Positions 1 through 10,380 are shown, numbered from the stretch's first letter. The stretch is 64,000 nt of DNA from Yoonia sp. GPGPB17 (GCF_037892195.1 NZ_JATACI010000002.1:1178001-1242000), one strand, 5' to 3'. Notes: a model not told the origin generated them from the sequence alone. A program made the numbers and translations.

Positions 1-26
1 CTGCACAAGAGGCCGAAGAAGAGTAA
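1..26 (+). CDS. C-terminal end of an unidentified protein (partial)
   Basis: The window opens inside a reading frame (codons starting at base 3) that ends in A-Q-E-A-E-E-E followed by TAA at 24-26. A rho-independent terminator follows 26 bases later, so this is probably the true end of a rightward gene whose body lies outside the window. Acidic tails like this are common, for example on ribosomal proteins, and seven residues cannot identify the product. Confidence 0.5.
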
Positions 27-51
27 ATCTTCAGACACTCTTGCAAAGTAT

Positions 52-81
52 GGGGCCGCTCCTTTTGGGGGCGGCCTTTTT
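52..81 (+). terminator. Rho-independent terminator
   Basis: A GC-rich stem (54-62 with 68-76, one G-T pair) closes a TTTT loop and is followed by five T. It ends the transcript of the partial gene at the left edge. Confidence 0.85.
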
Positions 82-179
82 CATTGCGATCAAGCCGCAA
101 AAGATCGCCCCGGCAAAGTTCACGATTTCTTAGCTCGCACGCGCAATGGTTGCGCGCGCAACACGAAATAAGAGTCACG

Positions 180-752
180 ATGAAACAGCTTATGTCCGGT
201 CTTGCGATCGCAATCGCAACCACGCAACCTCTCTACGCCGATGAAACACAGCAAGCGATGCAATCGTTTCTGACAGAAAACATCATCAATTGGGCATCTG
301 ATCCTACGCTGATCGCCGCGATTGAAGCGCAGAATACCGAAACCGCTGGCTTCGATCAGGCAAAGATTGATGAACTTGATCAACTTTGGCGCGGTTTCTA
401 TGGCTTCGACGACGCCGAAATCATCGCGGATGTGATCAACACGCCCGCGGCTGACTTTCTGCGCACGCAAGTCGATAAATCGGACGTTGCCATCACCGAA
501 GCCTTTATAATGGACGCCCGGGGTCTGAACGTTGCCGCCTCTATGCCGACATCCGATTACTGGCAAGGGGATGAAGCGAAGTTCCAGCAAACCTATATGG
601 TTGGCGAAACTGCTGTCCACTTTGGTGAGGTCGAACTCGACGAATCCACAAAGCAGGCGCAGGCACAGGTGTCCATGACCATCGTCAACAATGATACTGG
701 TGTCGCGATCGGCGCTTTAACGGTTGGTATCAATCTCAACGCCCTGATGTAG
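180..752 (+). CDS. Secreted PDC/Cache-like sensory domain protein
   Basis: Predicted 190-residue exported protein. I chose the ATG at 180 rather than an upstream in-frame start because it places a normal signal peptide (MKQLMSGLAIAIATTQPLYA, then DETQQ) at the N-terminus. The rest reads like a single PDC/Cache fold, the extracellular ligand-binding domain of many chemoreceptors and histidine kinases: a helical first part (about residues 20-90), then the pattern AFIMDARGLNVAASMPTSDY and a C-terminal strand pair ending IGALTVGIN. It has no transmembrane segment after the signal peptide and no signalling domain, so it would be free in the periplasm. Family assignment rests on motif resemblance, and the ligand is unknown. 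It is followed by an FMN-binding protein gene about 80 bases on. Confidence 0.65.
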   Translation: MKQLMSGLAIAIATTQPLYADETQQAMQSFLTENIINWASDPTLIAAIEAQNTETAGFDQAKIDELDQLWRGFYGFDDAEIIADVINTPAADFLRTQVDKSDVAITEAFIMDARGLNVAASMPTSDYWQGDEAKFQQTYMVGETAVHFGEVELDESTKQAQAQVSMTIVNNDTGVAIGALTVGINLNALM

Positions 753-833
753 GCGACGTCTTGACGGCGGTACTCTTGACTATAGGGCGTGCTGTTCACC
801 AATGTTTTCCGACGAAAGCATCGGGGGCGCAGC

Positions 834-1469
834 ATGTCTTACAAACCACAAACTGTTCTAACGACAATCGACGAAGTCAGGTCAGTGATCGATGGCATTC
901 ATGAGGCTCAAAAGCTCAAGGTTCTCGATCACATCGACACCCATTGCCGCGTCTGGATTGAACGCAGCCCCTTCTTGGTGATGTCGACGGTTGATGCACA
1001 GGGCAACCTTGACGCATCACCCAAGGGCGACCCCGCTGGTTTTGTGAAGGTCGTTGATCGCAAAACCCTCGCCATCCCCGATCGGCCCGGAAACCATCGT
1101 TTCGACAGCTTTCAGAACATCCTGCAAACCGGGCGTATCGGTTTGGTGTTCATGGTGCCGAACCGAAATGAAGTTGTCCGCGTCAACGGCAGTGCGCAAA
1201 TCACCCGCGACGCAGCACTACGTAAAATCATGGCCATCAAGGGGCGCGTTCCTGACTTTGCCATCGTGGTGCATGTTGAAGAGGCCTTCTACCACTGCGG
1301 CAAGGCGATTATCCGTTCCAAGCTCTGGGCACCCGATCAAGCCGCACCTGTTGACGGGCTGCCAACCTACGGCGAAGCACTTTTTGCCCAATCCAAAAGC
1401 GGATTGACCCGGGAAGAGATTGAAACACGACTCCAACACAACGACACAAACAGGCTCTATGATGAGTAA
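834..1469 (+). CDS. Pyridoxamine 5'-phosphate oxidase-family FMN-binding protein (MSMEG_1061-type)
   Basis: A 211-residue protein of the PPOX/split-barrel flavin-binding family. The family core is readable: FLVMSTVDAQGNLDASPKGD (residues about 45-65), then FVKVVDRKTLAIPDRPGN and RIGLVFMVP, the usual strands of the FMN-binding barrel. The MSMEG_1061-type subgroup is recognised by this spacing and by the later CGKAIIRSKLW. Such proteins are probably FMN- or F420-dependent reductases, but the substrate of this subgroup is not known. The ATG at 834 gives the canonical N-terminus; an in-frame start further up would add 15 unrelated residues. A complete PdxH role is not supported, because the PLP-synthesis signature is absent. 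Confidence 0.8.
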   Translation: MSYKPQTVLTTIDEVRSVIDGIHEAQKLKVLDHIDTHCRVWIERSPFLVMSTVDAQGNLDASPKGDPAGFVKVVDRKTLAIPDRPGNHRFDSFQNILQTGRIGLVFMVPNRNEVVRVNGSAQITRDAALRKIMAIKGRVPDFAIVVHVEEAFYHCGKAIIRSKLWAPDQAAPVDGLPTYGEALFAQSKSGLTREEIETRLQHNDTNRLYDE

Positions 1470-1639
1470 GAGCCGCATCATATTTGTTGGCCACAGATAA
1501 TCGCAACTTACCCCATCCGCCGTCTAAACAGGCAAACCGGAGGGTCTTCGCCGACCCATCGACAATGGCGTGACATACCCTTGTCACATCGGCAACCCAC
1601 AGGTTTAGTGACAGCATTAATCAAAAATTGGGGGTTCAA

Positions 1640-3598
1640 ATGTCACTACGCTTAAATCGTCGTCATTTTATCGCGGGGTCTGCCGGACTGGTCGCATTGC
1701 ATCCATTCTCGGTCAACGCTGCGACAGGGCAAGCACATTTGCGGCTGATGGAAACCACTGACCTGCACGTACACGTCTTTCCATACGATTACTATGCGGA
1801 TCGGCCGGTCGATACCGTCGGTCTGTCACGCACCGCCAGAATTATTGAAGAAGTCCGCGCCGAATCCACCAACTCACTGCTGCTCGATAACGGTGATTTC
1901 CTGCAAGGAAACCCAATGGGCGACTACATCGCCTATGAGCGCGGCATGAACGAAGGCGATATGCATCCGGTCATCACCGCGATGAATACGCTTGGGTTTG
2001 ATGCCTCGACATTGGGCAATCACGAATTCAACTACGGCATTTCGTTCCTGATGAAATCCGTGGTAAGCGCGGCCTTCCCGATCGTGTCCGCAAATGTCGT
2101 CAAGGACATGGGCGCATCCCCCACCGCGGATACCACTTTGCTACCGCCATACACCATTCTAGAACGCGAGATCATCGACGGCGGCGGGACCGCTGCCCCG
2201 ATCAAGATCGGCCTCATTGGGTTCGTCCCTCCACAAATCATGAACTGGGACCGCAAGCATTTGGAAGGCAACGTGCAGGCGCGCGATATCATCGAAAGCG
2301 CCCGGGCCTATGTCCCACAAATGAAAGAGGAAGGGGCAGACATCATCGTCGCCCTCGCCCATTCGGGCATCGGCGGCGCGAACGCAGAAGACGGCATGGA
2401 AAATGCAGCCATCCCATTGGCTGCCATTGATGGAATCGATGCGATCCTGACTGGCCACAGCCACCTTGTTTTCCCATCGTCCAACTACGATGACTGGGCG
2501 GGCGTCGATACTGCGGCAGGCACCATCGGGGGCAAACCCGGTGTGATGGGTGGCTTCTGGGGCAGTCATATGGGCCTCATCGATCTGCTGATCGAACGCG
2601 ACGGGGCCAGCTGGCGCGTCCTCTCGCACACTTCAGAAGCACGGCCCATTTCGCGCCGCGAAGAAGACCGCAGCATCACACCGCTGGTCGCGGATTTCCA
2701 ACCAGTCTTGGCGTCAATCCAGGACGTCCATGAAGAAACATTGACCTATGTGCGCACCGCTGTGGGCAAGACGGCCGCACCGCTGCACAGCTACTTCGCG
2801 CTGGTCGCCGACGACCCATCGGTGCAAATCGTCTCAAACGCCCAACGCTGGTACATCGCAGACCAGCTCATTGGCACAGAGTTCGAAGGGCTGCCGATCC
2901 TGTCGGCTGCAGCCCCCTTCAAAGCGGGTGGTCGTGGTGGGCCCGAGTATTTCACAGACGTTCCCGTCGGCGATGTAGCCATCAAAAACGTCGCTGACCT
3001 TTACCTCTACCCAAACACAGTCCGCGCTGTGAAAGTTACCGGGGCAGAGGTCAAAGACTGGCTGGAACGCTCGGCCGGTATGTTCAATCAGGTTGAGGCG
3101 GGGGCGACAGACGCCATCCTGCTGAACCCGGATTTCCCCAGCTACAACTTCGATGTGATGGATGGGGTGACCTACCAGATCGACCTGACTCAACCGTCAA
3201 AGTTCGATCGTGAAGGGGCCGTTATTAATGCCGAGGCCAACCGCATTGTGGACTTGCAGTTCGATGGACAACCCGTTGATCCAGAACAGGAGTTTATCAT
3301 CGCGACCAATAACTATCGCGCATCAGGCGGTGGCAGCTTCCCGGGCGCGTTGGGCGATACAATTGTCTTCGAAGGGCCGGACACAAACCGCGATGTCATC
3401 GTGCGCTACATCGTCGATCAGGGGACGGTGGACCCCAAGGCAGACGCCAACTGGTCCTTTGCACCCCTGCCCGGCACGTCGTTGATGTTCGAGACTGGCC
3501 CGGCAGGCGCCGCCTACGCGGACAGCGTGACAGGCATGACCATCACACCCGCGGGCACCAGCGACAGCGGTTTCGCGCTGTTCCGTATCGAGATGTAA
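1640..3598 (+). CDS. cpdB: Bifunctional 2',3'-cyclic-nucleotide 2'-phosphodiesterase/3'-nucleotidase
   Basis: A 652-residue periplasmic enzyme expected to hydrolyse 2',3'-cyclic nucleotides and 3'-nucleotides, releasing nucleosides and phosphate. The N-terminus carries a twin-arginine signal (NRRHFIAGSAG then a hydrophobic stretch), so it is probably exported folded with its metals. Metallophosphoesterase motifs follow in order: TTDLHVHV near residue 29, DNGDFLQGNP, GNHEFNYG and GHSHL. The second half is the 5'-nucleotidase C-terminal domain with the substrate-stacking and NNYRASGGG region. ATG 1640 follows a GGGGG ribosome-binding site; the track start at 1628 (TTG) adds four residues and is less likely. 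The length matches the family. No partner gene is adjacent, so it is probably monocistronic. Confidence 0.9.
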   Translation: MSLRLNRRHFIAGSAGLVALHPFSVNAATGQAHLRLMETTDLHVHVFPYDYYADRPVDTVGLSRTARIIEEVRAESTNSLLLDNGDFLQGNPMGDYIAYERGMNEGDMHPVITAMNTLGFDASTLGNHEFNYGISFLMKSVVSAAFPIVSANVVKDMGASPTADTTLLPPYTILEREIIDGGGTAAPIKIGLIGFVPPQIMNWDRKHLEGNVQARDIIESARAYVPQMKEEGADIIVALAHSGIGGANAEDGMENAAIPLAAIDGIDAILTGHSHLVFPSSNYDDWAGVDTAAGTIGGKPGVMGGFWGSHMGLIDLLIERDGASWRVLSHTSEARPISRREEDRSITPLVADFQPVLASIQDVHEETLTYVRTAVGKTAAPLHSYFALVADDPSVQIVSNAQRWYIADQLIGTEFEGLPILSAAAPFKAGGRGGPEYFTDVPVGDVAIKNVADLYLYPNTVRAVKVTGAEVKDWLERSAGMFNQVEAGATDAILLNPDFPSYNFDVMDGVTYQIDLTQPSKFDREGAVINAEANRIVDLQFDGQPVDPEQEFIIATNNYRASGGGSFPGALGDTIVFEGPDTNRDVIVRYIVDQGTVDPKADANWSFAPLPGTSLMFETGPAGAAYADSVTGMTITPAGTSDSGFALFRIEM

Positions 3599-3641
3599 TC
3601 AGGATGGCGCTAGCTCTCTCCGGGGTCGGCGCAATCATCCG

Positions 3642-4121
3642 TCACCGATCAAACGTCTCCATCTCAAGACGGGCATTGCAGTATTCGCCATCATAGGTGC
3701 CGATCCAGATATCAATCCGTCCGTTCGCCGGGCGCGTCAGCACAATACGCGGGTCATAGTTTCCGCGATCATCGTCATCATAGTACCAGTTGGCCGACGC
3801 CGTGTTGATCAAAAGCGCTGCATCACACTCACTGACAACGCTCACAACCAGCTGATAGGGATTCATGTTTGATAGCTGGAATGAAAAGTCGGGCGCCGTT
3901 GGAAAGTACCCCGCGCCAGTGTCGGTGCCAGGCCGCACGTTCGGGCAATCCCAGATATAGTTTTCGCCTCCGGCGACGACGTCAAATGTGCGTAGGGAAT
4001 AAAGCTGTTTGCCTGACGCCTGATAGGATGCCTGTGGTGATACGTTGTAGTCCGGGCAAGCAATCGCCGTTGTCGAAAAGCCGACAACCGCGCAAATCGT
4101 TAACAGAATTGATCTTAACAT
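3642..4121 (-). CDS. Secreted beta-sandwich (PPC-like) protein of unknown function
   Basis: A 159-residue protein with a clear signal peptide (MLRSILLTICAVVGFSTTAIA, cleaved before CPDY). The mature part contains four cysteines and is rich in aromatic residues, Asn and Asp. Its end (PRIVLTRPANGRIDIWIGTY) resembles the strand pattern of pre-peptidase C-terminal (PPC) domains, which are small beta-sandwich modules of secreted proteins. No catalytic motif is visible. It is convergent with cpdB, and its 5' side faces the 3' end of tig with a terminator between them. The PPC assignment is an inference from pattern, and the function is unknown. Confidence 0.65.
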   Translation of the reverse strand: MLRSILLTICAVVGFSTTAIACPDYNVSPQASYQASGKQLYSLRTFDVVAGGENYIWDCPNVRPGTDTGAGYFPTAPDFSFQLSNMNPYQLVVSVVSECDAALLINTASANWYYDDDDRGNYDPRIVLTRPANGRIDIWIGTYDGEYCNARLEMETFDR

Positions 4122-4234
4122 CGTGTTGTTCCTTCACTTCATTGCCCCACTATAGATCAAAGCAAAACAACAAAGAACGTGGATTTTTGGGCAGCCAGAC
4201 GCCATTTTGATGACCGCATGGACCAATGCAACGC

Positions 4235-4265
4235 AAAAAGGGCGCCCCATTTGGACGCCCTTTTT
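4235..4265 (-). terminator. Rho-independent terminator of tig
   Basis: Stem GGGCG(C)CC / GG(A)CGCCC with one mismatch and an ATTT loop, flanked by A5 and T5, so it could work in both directions. It lies just past the tig stop codon in the leftward direction. Confidence 0.85.
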
Positions 4266-4285
4266 CAAAATGGATCAGAAAGAAC

Positions 4286-5617
4286 CTATTCTTCTTCGAG
4301 CTTCTCAACAGCCTTCTGAAGGTCTTCCTTGGACACTTCTTTGTCTTTCATCGCGGCCTGCTCAAAAATGTGGTCAACGACCTTGTCTTCAAACATCGGC
4401 GCCTGCAACTGCTGACGGAACTGCGCATTCTGCTGCACAAACTCAAAGAACTGACGCTCTTGGCCCGGGTATTGGCGCGCCTGATTCATGATCGCCTGCG
4501 TCATTTCCTGATCAGAGACCTTTACATCAGCCTTCTGCCCAATATCAGCAAGCAACAGACCCAGCTTTACGCGGCGCTCGGCCAATTTGTTGTGCTCGTC
4601 TGTAGGCTGAACCTCTGGATGATCATGCCCTTCGACCTCAGGGTTTTCTTCGTGCCACAACTGGTGCGCAATCTGGCTCGCCTCTGCTGCAACAAGCGAA
4701 GCTGGCAGGTCAAACTTGACCTTCTTGTCCAGTGCATCCAGCAGGCCACGCTTGGCAACGGCACGTGAGGCGCCGGTATACTCAGCCTCCAAACGCTCAG
4801 TGATCTGCGCCTTCAAAGCATCCAGATCCTCAGCACCGAACTTCTTGGCCAGCTCATCATCCAATTTTGGCTTCTTGGGGCCTTTGACTTCCTTGATCGT
4901 GCAAGAGAACACGGCCTGCTTACCGGCAAGGTTCTCGGCCTGGTAGTCCTCAGGGAAGGTCACCTCAACGTCTTTTTCATCACCCGCCTTGACCTTCAGC
5001 AGACCATCTTCAAAACCGGGAATGAATGAGTTGGACCCCAGCACAAGCGGATAATCCTCTGCAGCGCCACCTTCAAATGGCTCGCCATCGACCTTGCCGA
5101 TAAAGTCCAAAACAACCTGATCGCCATCCTTGGCTTGGGTTTTCTTGGGCTGGTAGTCAACGGCCTGTGGGCTCTCGGCCAGGTTATCGAGGGCTTCTTT
5201 GACAGCGTCCTTGTCTGCCTTCACGACCATGCGCTCCAGCTTGATCTTGCTGAAGTCAACATCATCAATCTCAGGCAGCTTTTCGTAAGACACGTCAATC
5301 TGGACGTCGTCGCCCTCTTTCCAGTCTTCGTTTGTCATTTTCATCTCAGGCTGGGCCGCGGGACGATCACCCGTTTCTTCCAGATGGGAAGACAGCGCAC
5401 CATCGATGCTTTCCTGCATGGTTTCGCCCATCAGGCGCTGACCAAACTGCTTGCGCAACAATGCCATTGGCACTTTGCCCTTACGAAAGCCCTTCATTTC
5501 AACGGTCGGCTGCGCTTCTTTCAGCTTTTCTTCAACCTTGGCATCCAGTTCAGCCGCCGTGACGGTGATCGCATAACCGCGCTTGAGGCCTTCGTTCAGG
5601 GTCTCAGTGACCTTCAT
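4286..5617 (-). CDS. tig: Trigger factor (ribosome-associated chaperone, peptidyl-prolyl isomerase)
   Basis: A 443-residue chaperone that docks at the ribosomal exit tunnel and shields nascent chains. The ribosome-binding signature GFRKGKVP lies at about residues 43-50 of the N-terminal domain. A central FKBP-type isomerase domain (about 160-245: [20 protein letters not shown]) and a long helical C-terminal domain follow. The ATG at 5617 is preceded by AAGAAGGACAG, a good ribosome-binding site; an in-frame start six codons up is less likely. The end is a run of acidic residues (EKLEEE). A tRNA-Leu gene lies 22 bases upstream on the same strand, so tig may share its transcript or have a promoter overlapping it. 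Confidence 0.97.
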   Translation of the reverse strand: MKVTETLNEGLKRGYAITVTAAELDAKVEEKLKEAQPTVEMKGFRKGKVPMALLRKQFGQRLMGETMQESIDGALSSHLEETGDRPAAQPEMKMTNEDWKEGDDVQIDVSYEKLPEIDDVDFSKIKLERMVVKADKDAVKEALDNLAESPQAVDYQPKKTQAKDGDQVVLDFIGKVDGEPFEGGAAEDYPLVLGSNSFIPGFEDGLLKVKAGDEKDVEVTFPEDYQAENLAGKQAVFSCTIKEVKGPKKPKLDDELAKKFGAEDLDALKAQITERLEAEYTGASRAVAKRGLLDALDKKVKFDLPASLVAAEASQIAHQLWHEENPEVEGHDHPEVQPTDEHNKLAERRVKLGLLLADIGQKADVKVSDQEMTQAIMNQARQYPGQERQFFEFVQQNAQFRQQLQAPMFEDKVVDHIFEQAAMKDKEVSKEDLQKAVEKLEEE

Positions 5618-5639
5618 ATGCTGTCCTTCTTTCAAACTT

Positions 5640-5724
5640 TGGTGCGGGTGAAGGGACTTGAACCCCCACGCCTTGCGGCGCCAGAACCTAAATCTGGTGC
5701 GTCTACCAATTCCGCCACACCCGC
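5640..5724 (-). tRNA. tRNA-Leu (anticodon UAG)
   Basis: Read on the minus strand the sequence folds into a class II tRNA: a 7-bp acceptor stem (GCGGGTG / CACCCGC), an anticodon arm CCAGA-TTTAGGT-TCTGG giving anticodon TAG (UAG, leucine), a variable arm (GGCGCCGCAAGGCGT), a T-arm with GTTCAAGTC, and an encoded 3' CCA. It is 85 nt long. Confidence 0.96.
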
Positions 5725-5813
5725 ATGATCAAAAGGGGCAGGTTTTTGGGCCTGCCCCATGGTTGCGCGCTGTCTAGCAAAGGTCTGCGAGGGATGCGAG
5801 AGGAAAAATCGCC

Positions 5814-7425
5814 TTAAATGCCCAATGTACGAAAGACCTTGGGGAGTTCTTCGGGCAAGTCCTCGGCAATCAGACCCGGACCGAAAGAAAGGGCGCATTC
5901 GGTATGCAGCCAAGCTCCCGTTTCTGCCGCCTGCATCGGAGCGAAACCCCGCGCCAGAAGGCCGGTAATAAAGCCCGCCAAAACGTCACCAGACCCGGCC
6001 GTTGCGAGCCAAGGTGCGCTGCGCTCATACACGGAGGCGTTGATACTGCACCGGCCTGACGGATCAGCGATTACCGTATCCGGCCCCTTGAACAACACAA
6101 CACACCCTGCCCGCTTGGCAGCCTCCCGCGTCGCATCCACCTTGGAATAGGCCGGGCCTTTAGTGGCAGGTGCATCCAACTTCGCGGCGATATCTGGAAA
6201 TACCCGCGCAAACTCGCCGCCATGCGGCGTCAAAACGCATTTGTCGTGCAACAAAGCGAAAAGAGGCGCATCGCGCCCGATGAGCGTCAAAGCATCCGCG
6301 TCCAGCACCATCGCCCGCCCGCTCTTCAAGCCTGCCTCGATCAGGCCGCGGCTCTCATCGCTCACCCCCATCCCCGGGCCCATGCAGAGAGCATTGATGC
6401 GGTTGTCGTCCAGAACATGGTCCAATGCATCCGCATCCTTGATCTTGGAGAGCATCACAGCATTCAACTGTGCGGCATTCTCGATCAACGCAGCTGTCGG
6501 GCAACCAAGGGTAACAGCCCCTGCCCCAACCCGCAACGCACCGCGCGCTGCAAGGCGGGCCGCACCGCCTCTGCCGACACCACCAGAAAGGATCAGGGCA
6601 TGGCCGTGAGAGTACTTGTGGCCATTTCGTTTGAAACGCGATCCGCTTTCATTGGCCATTCTAACTAGTTCAGACCGTGGCAACGTCCGCGAAGCTGAGC
6701 TTGAAATTCCAATGTCCGCACAGACAACCTTGCCACACCAAAACCCACCCGATGCGAGTGCATGACCAAGTTTTCGAGTGTGAAAACTAACCGTCAGGTC
6801 AGCTGCCGCACAAAGGGCACTGGAACCTCGTCTAATTCTCTCAACAACAGCTTCGTCAAAGATTGGTCGACCGCTATCGGCACATATACCAGAGGGAATA
6901 TCAATTGCGACGACCGGTGGCGAAAAAGGCCAACGTTCCTTAAGCAATAGGGAGCCTCCTGCATCGACGCAGTCACAGATGTCTCTAAGGAAGGGACCCA
7001 GCCCTGACAAAGGCCGCGTCAAGCCCGTTCCAAACAACGCATCAATCACGATGTGCCGGTGCGCTAACTCTGGCGGTGCTTGTGGCGCGAACGGTAAAAC
7101 CTCTCCCATCTCCGACCAACGCTCACAACTCACCTTCGCGTCTGGCGGCAGCTTCGCAGCATCCCCGTAAAGAAACACCTCCAGATCCCACCCGGCCTCT
7201 TTCAACAGCCGCGCAACAACAAACCCATCCCCGCCGTTGTTCCCCGGCCCGCATAGCACCACTGCCCGGTGCGCACCTTCCTTCAGCGCTTAGCCACTCT
7301 TCAAAAATAGCCTCCACAACGCCCCTGCCTGCGCGCTCCATCAACTCCAGCCCGGTCACTTCGCCAGACGCGATCGCTGCCTCTTCGATGGCCCTCATTT
7401 GCGCAGCAGTTAGCAGTTCGGTCAT
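5814..7425 (-). pseudogene. nnr: Bifunctional NAD(P)HX epimerase/dehydratase, interrupted by a frameshift
   Basis: This enzyme repairs hydrated NAD(P)H: an N-terminal YjeF_N epimerase domain and a C-terminal carbohydrate-kinase-like ADP/ATP-dependent dehydratase. The N-terminus (MTELLTAAQMRAIEEAA) starts at 7425 and runs in one frame to about 7290. The rest, beginning KEGAHRAVVLCGPGNNGGDG, is in the next frame and continues to the stop at 5814. The kinase part shows LILSGGVGRGGAARLAARGAL, LTPHGGEFARVF and the catalytic ATAGSGDVLAG motif. The break is in 7281-7296, within the epimerase domain. Both halves are otherwise intact, so a one-base indel error in the sequence is the likely cause, though a real mutation cannot be excluded. 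It is divergent from glnB. Confidence 0.88.
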
Positions 7426-7485
7426 GGTTTCAGCACCCAAAGTTTTCAGATCGCCCGCAAAACAGACAAGTTGCACAAAATTTAA

Positions 7486-7938
<453 letters not shown>

Positions 7939-7969
7939 TCTAAACGATACGAAAAAGGGACCTGTATAG

Positions 7970-9376
7970 ATGGACAACAAAGCTGTTCTGAAACTGATCA
8001 AAGATGAGGAAGCCGACTACGTCGACATCCGCTTCACCGATCCACGCGGCAAGCTGCAACACGTCACCGTTGTGGCTGATCTGGTCGACGAAGACTTCCT
8101 CGAAGAAGGCTTCATGTTTGACGGGTCTTCCATCGCGGGTTGGAAATCGATTGACCAATCCGACATGAAACTGATGCCACAGGCCGAAAGCGCCTATGTT
8201 GATCCGTTCTACGCTGAAAAGACGGTTTGCATTAACTGCAATATCGTTGAACCCGACACGATGGAAGCTTACAGCCGCGACCCACGTGGTACTGCCGTTA
8301 AGGCGGAGGAGTACCTGAAGTCTTCGGGCATCGGCGATGTCGCCTACTTCGGTCCCGAAGCTGAATTCTTCGTCTTTGACGATGTGCGCTTCAGCGTCTC
8401 CATGAACAAAGTGTCCTACGAAGTCGACGCTATGGACGGCGCATGGAACACAGACACAGAGTATGAGATGGGCAACACTGGCCATCGTCCTGGCGTCAAA
8501 GGTGGCTACTTCCCCGTAAACCCCATCGACGATGCACAGGAAATGCGCTCTGAGATGCTGTCGACCATGAAGCGTATGGGCATGAAGGTCGACAAGCACC
8601 ACCACGAAGTGGCGTCTTGCCAGCATGAGCTGGGCTTGATCTTCGGGTCGCTGACGCATCAGGCGGATGAGCTGCAAAAATACAAATACGTGATCCACAA
8701 CGTCGCCCAAGCCTATGGCAAATCCGCGACATTCATGCCTAAGCCCATCGCAGGCGACAACGGCACCGGCATGCACGTGAACATGTCGATCTGGAAAGAT
8801 GGAAAGCCACTGTTTGCGGGCGACAAATACGCTGATCTGTCACAGGAAGCGCTGTACTTCATCGGTGGTATCCTTAAGCACGCCAAAGCGCTGAACGCGA
8901 TCACCAACCCGTCCACAAACAGCTACAAACGCCTGATCCCAGGCTTTGAAGCGCCCGTTCTGCGCGCCTACTCTGCGCGTAACCGGTCGGGTTGTGTCCG
9001 TATCCCGTGGGCCGAAAGCCCCAAAGCCAAGCGCGTCGAGGCCCGTTTCCCTGATCCCGCAGCTAACCCATACCTGTGCTTTGCAGCGCTGCTGATGGCT
9101 GGCCTTGACGGCATCAAGAACAAGATCGACCCGGGCCCATCGTCCGACAAAGACCTTTACGATCTGCCACCAGAAGAGCTGGCAGCGATCCCAACGGTCT
9201 GTGGCTCACTGCGTGAAGCGCTGGAAGCTTTGGAAGCCGATCACGACTTCCTGACAGTAAGCGACGTCTTCACCAAAGACCAGTTGGAAGGCTACATGGA
9301 ACTGAAGTGGGAAGAGGTTTATGCCTACGAGCACACACCACACCCAATGGAATACAAGCTGTACTACAGCTGCTGA
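7970..9376 (+). CDS. glnA: Glutamine synthetase type I
   Basis: A 468-residue dodecameric enzyme that makes glutamine from glutamate, ammonia and ATP. The beta-grasp domain carries FMFDGSSIAGW, and the catalytic domain has the GPEAEFFVFD, NGTGMHVNMS and NRSGCVRIPW motifs. The adenylylation site of the GSI-beta class is visible as Tyr397 in DLYDLPPEE, matching the Escherichia coli numbering, so activity is probably switched off by GlnE. It is co-transcribed with glnB and closed by a strong terminator. Start ATG 7970 follows AAAAAGGGACC. Confidence 0.98.
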   Translation: MDNKAVLKLIKDEEADYVDIRFTDPRGKLQHVTVVADLVDEDFLEEGFMFDGSSIAGWKSIDQSDMKLMPQAESAYVDPFYAEKTVCINCNIVEPDTMEAYSRDPRGTAVKAEEYLKSSGIGDVAYFGPEAEFFVFDDVRFSVSMNKVSYEVDAMDGAWNTDTEYEMGNTGHRPGVKGGYFPVNPIDDAQEMRSEMLSTMKRMGMKVDKHHHEVASCQHELGLIFGSLTHQADELQKYKYVIHNVAQAYGKSATFMPKPIAGDNGTGMHVNMSIWKDGKPLFAGDKYADLSQEALYFIGGILKHAKALNAITNPSTNSYKRLIPGFEAPVLRAYSARNRSGCVRIPWAESPKAKRVEARFPDPAANPYLCFAALLMAGLDGIKNKIDPGPSSDKDLYDLPPEELAAIPTVCGSLREALEALEADHDFLTVSDVFTKDQLEGYMELKWEEVYAYEHTPHPMEYKLYYSC

Positions 9377-9392
9377 TTTCCTAAAGCTGAAC

Positions 9393-9430
9393 GAAAGCCC
9401 CGTCAGAGCAATCTGACGGGGCTTTCTCTT
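9393..9430 (+). terminator. Rho-independent terminator of glnBA
   Basis: A perfect 15-bp stem (9393-9407 with 9412-9426) with a four-base loop, followed by a T-rich run. It begins 16 bases after the glnA stop. Confidence 0.95.
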
Positions 9431-9458
9431 TTGTATGCAACGGGTTGATCAGCGATGC

Positions 9459-10268
9459 TCAACCCCATGTCGTCGGATCCAGTCTCAGCAAAGTTGATAA
9501 TTGCGCGTAGATCTGCGGTTCATCGCGCTTCAGCTGATCCGGCCTCTCAAAAAACGTCTCAATCGCTACGGCAAAGAACTCTTGATGGTTCGTGGCCGCG
9601 TAAGGGTCCAAAACCGCAGGTTTGCCACGTTCTACCGTCTGCTCATGGCGTGCAAAGGCGTCTAGGAACACCCGTTCCCACTCTGCAAAGGTCTGGCCTT
9701 TTCCAAACACCGGAACACCATTGGTCTGGCCCGACAGATCATCCAACTGGTGGGCAAATTCGTGCAGAACGACGTTTTTGCCGTCCTCCTCGTTCGCGGC
9801 CCCTTGCTGGCTATGATACCAAGACAAAATCACCGGGCCTAGAGACCAGCTTTCGCCCAAACGCACGACTTCTTCTTCGCGCACAACATAGCCGTCGTGC
9901 ACCTGTGTGGTGGACTTGAATGCCCCCGGATAGATCAGGATTGTCCGCAGGTTCTTGTACCACGCATCGCTGTTGGCGATGATCAGACAGGCTTGTGCTG
10001 CAATGGACAGCCGCATTTCCTCAGTCACGTCCAGCCCATCGCAACCAATGAATGTGACCTGATCGAGGAAACGGTTGATCTTGCCCTCAAACCCCGGCCG
10101 CAACACCTGTGGGAGCCTGCGACTGATCGGTACCTCTTGAGCAATCACTCTGCGTTGATCATCGCCCAGCGCACTTGCTAACAATGTTTGGATGCGCGTC
10201 CGCTTTTGCCAGGCGCGATAGCCAAAGATGGCCAGAAGACCCGTAATCAGGATAAGAACCACTGTCAT
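9459..10268 (-). CDS. mtfA: M90-family zinc metallopeptidase (MtfA-like)
   Basis: A 269-residue protein of the M90/MtfA family. It begins with one transmembrane segment (residues 1-20, ILITGLLAIFGYRAW), so unlike Escherichia coli MtfA it may be membrane-anchored. The zinc-binding motif HEFAH is at residues 169-173, and a downstream EFFAVAIETFFE supplies the family's third ligand region. In enterobacteria MtfA titrates the glucose repressor Mlc and has peptidase activity; whether that applies here is unknown. It converges on glnA, with the shared intergenic terminator between them. Confidence 0.88.
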   Translation of the reverse strand: MTVVLILITGLLAIFGYRAWQKRTRIQTLLASALGDDQRRVIAQEVPISRRLPQVLRPGFEGKINRFLDQVTFIGCDGLDVTEEMRLSIAAQACLIIANSDAWYKNLRTILIYPGAFKSTTQVHDGYVVREEEVVRLGESWSLGPVILSWYHSQQGAANEEDGKNVVLHEFAHQLDDLSGQTNGVPVFGKGQTFAEWERVFLDAFARHEQTVERGKPAVLDPYAATNHQEFFAVAIETFFERPDQLKRDEPQIYAQLSTLLRLDPTTWG

Positions 10269-10380
10269 TGCAAATACCTATAGCGGAATTGTTGATGTAC
10301 AAGCCATCGCCCTGCGGTACCTTGACTAACGCGTCATTCATGCTTGTTTGTAAGCCAGAACCCTGGCTAGAGGTATTTTC

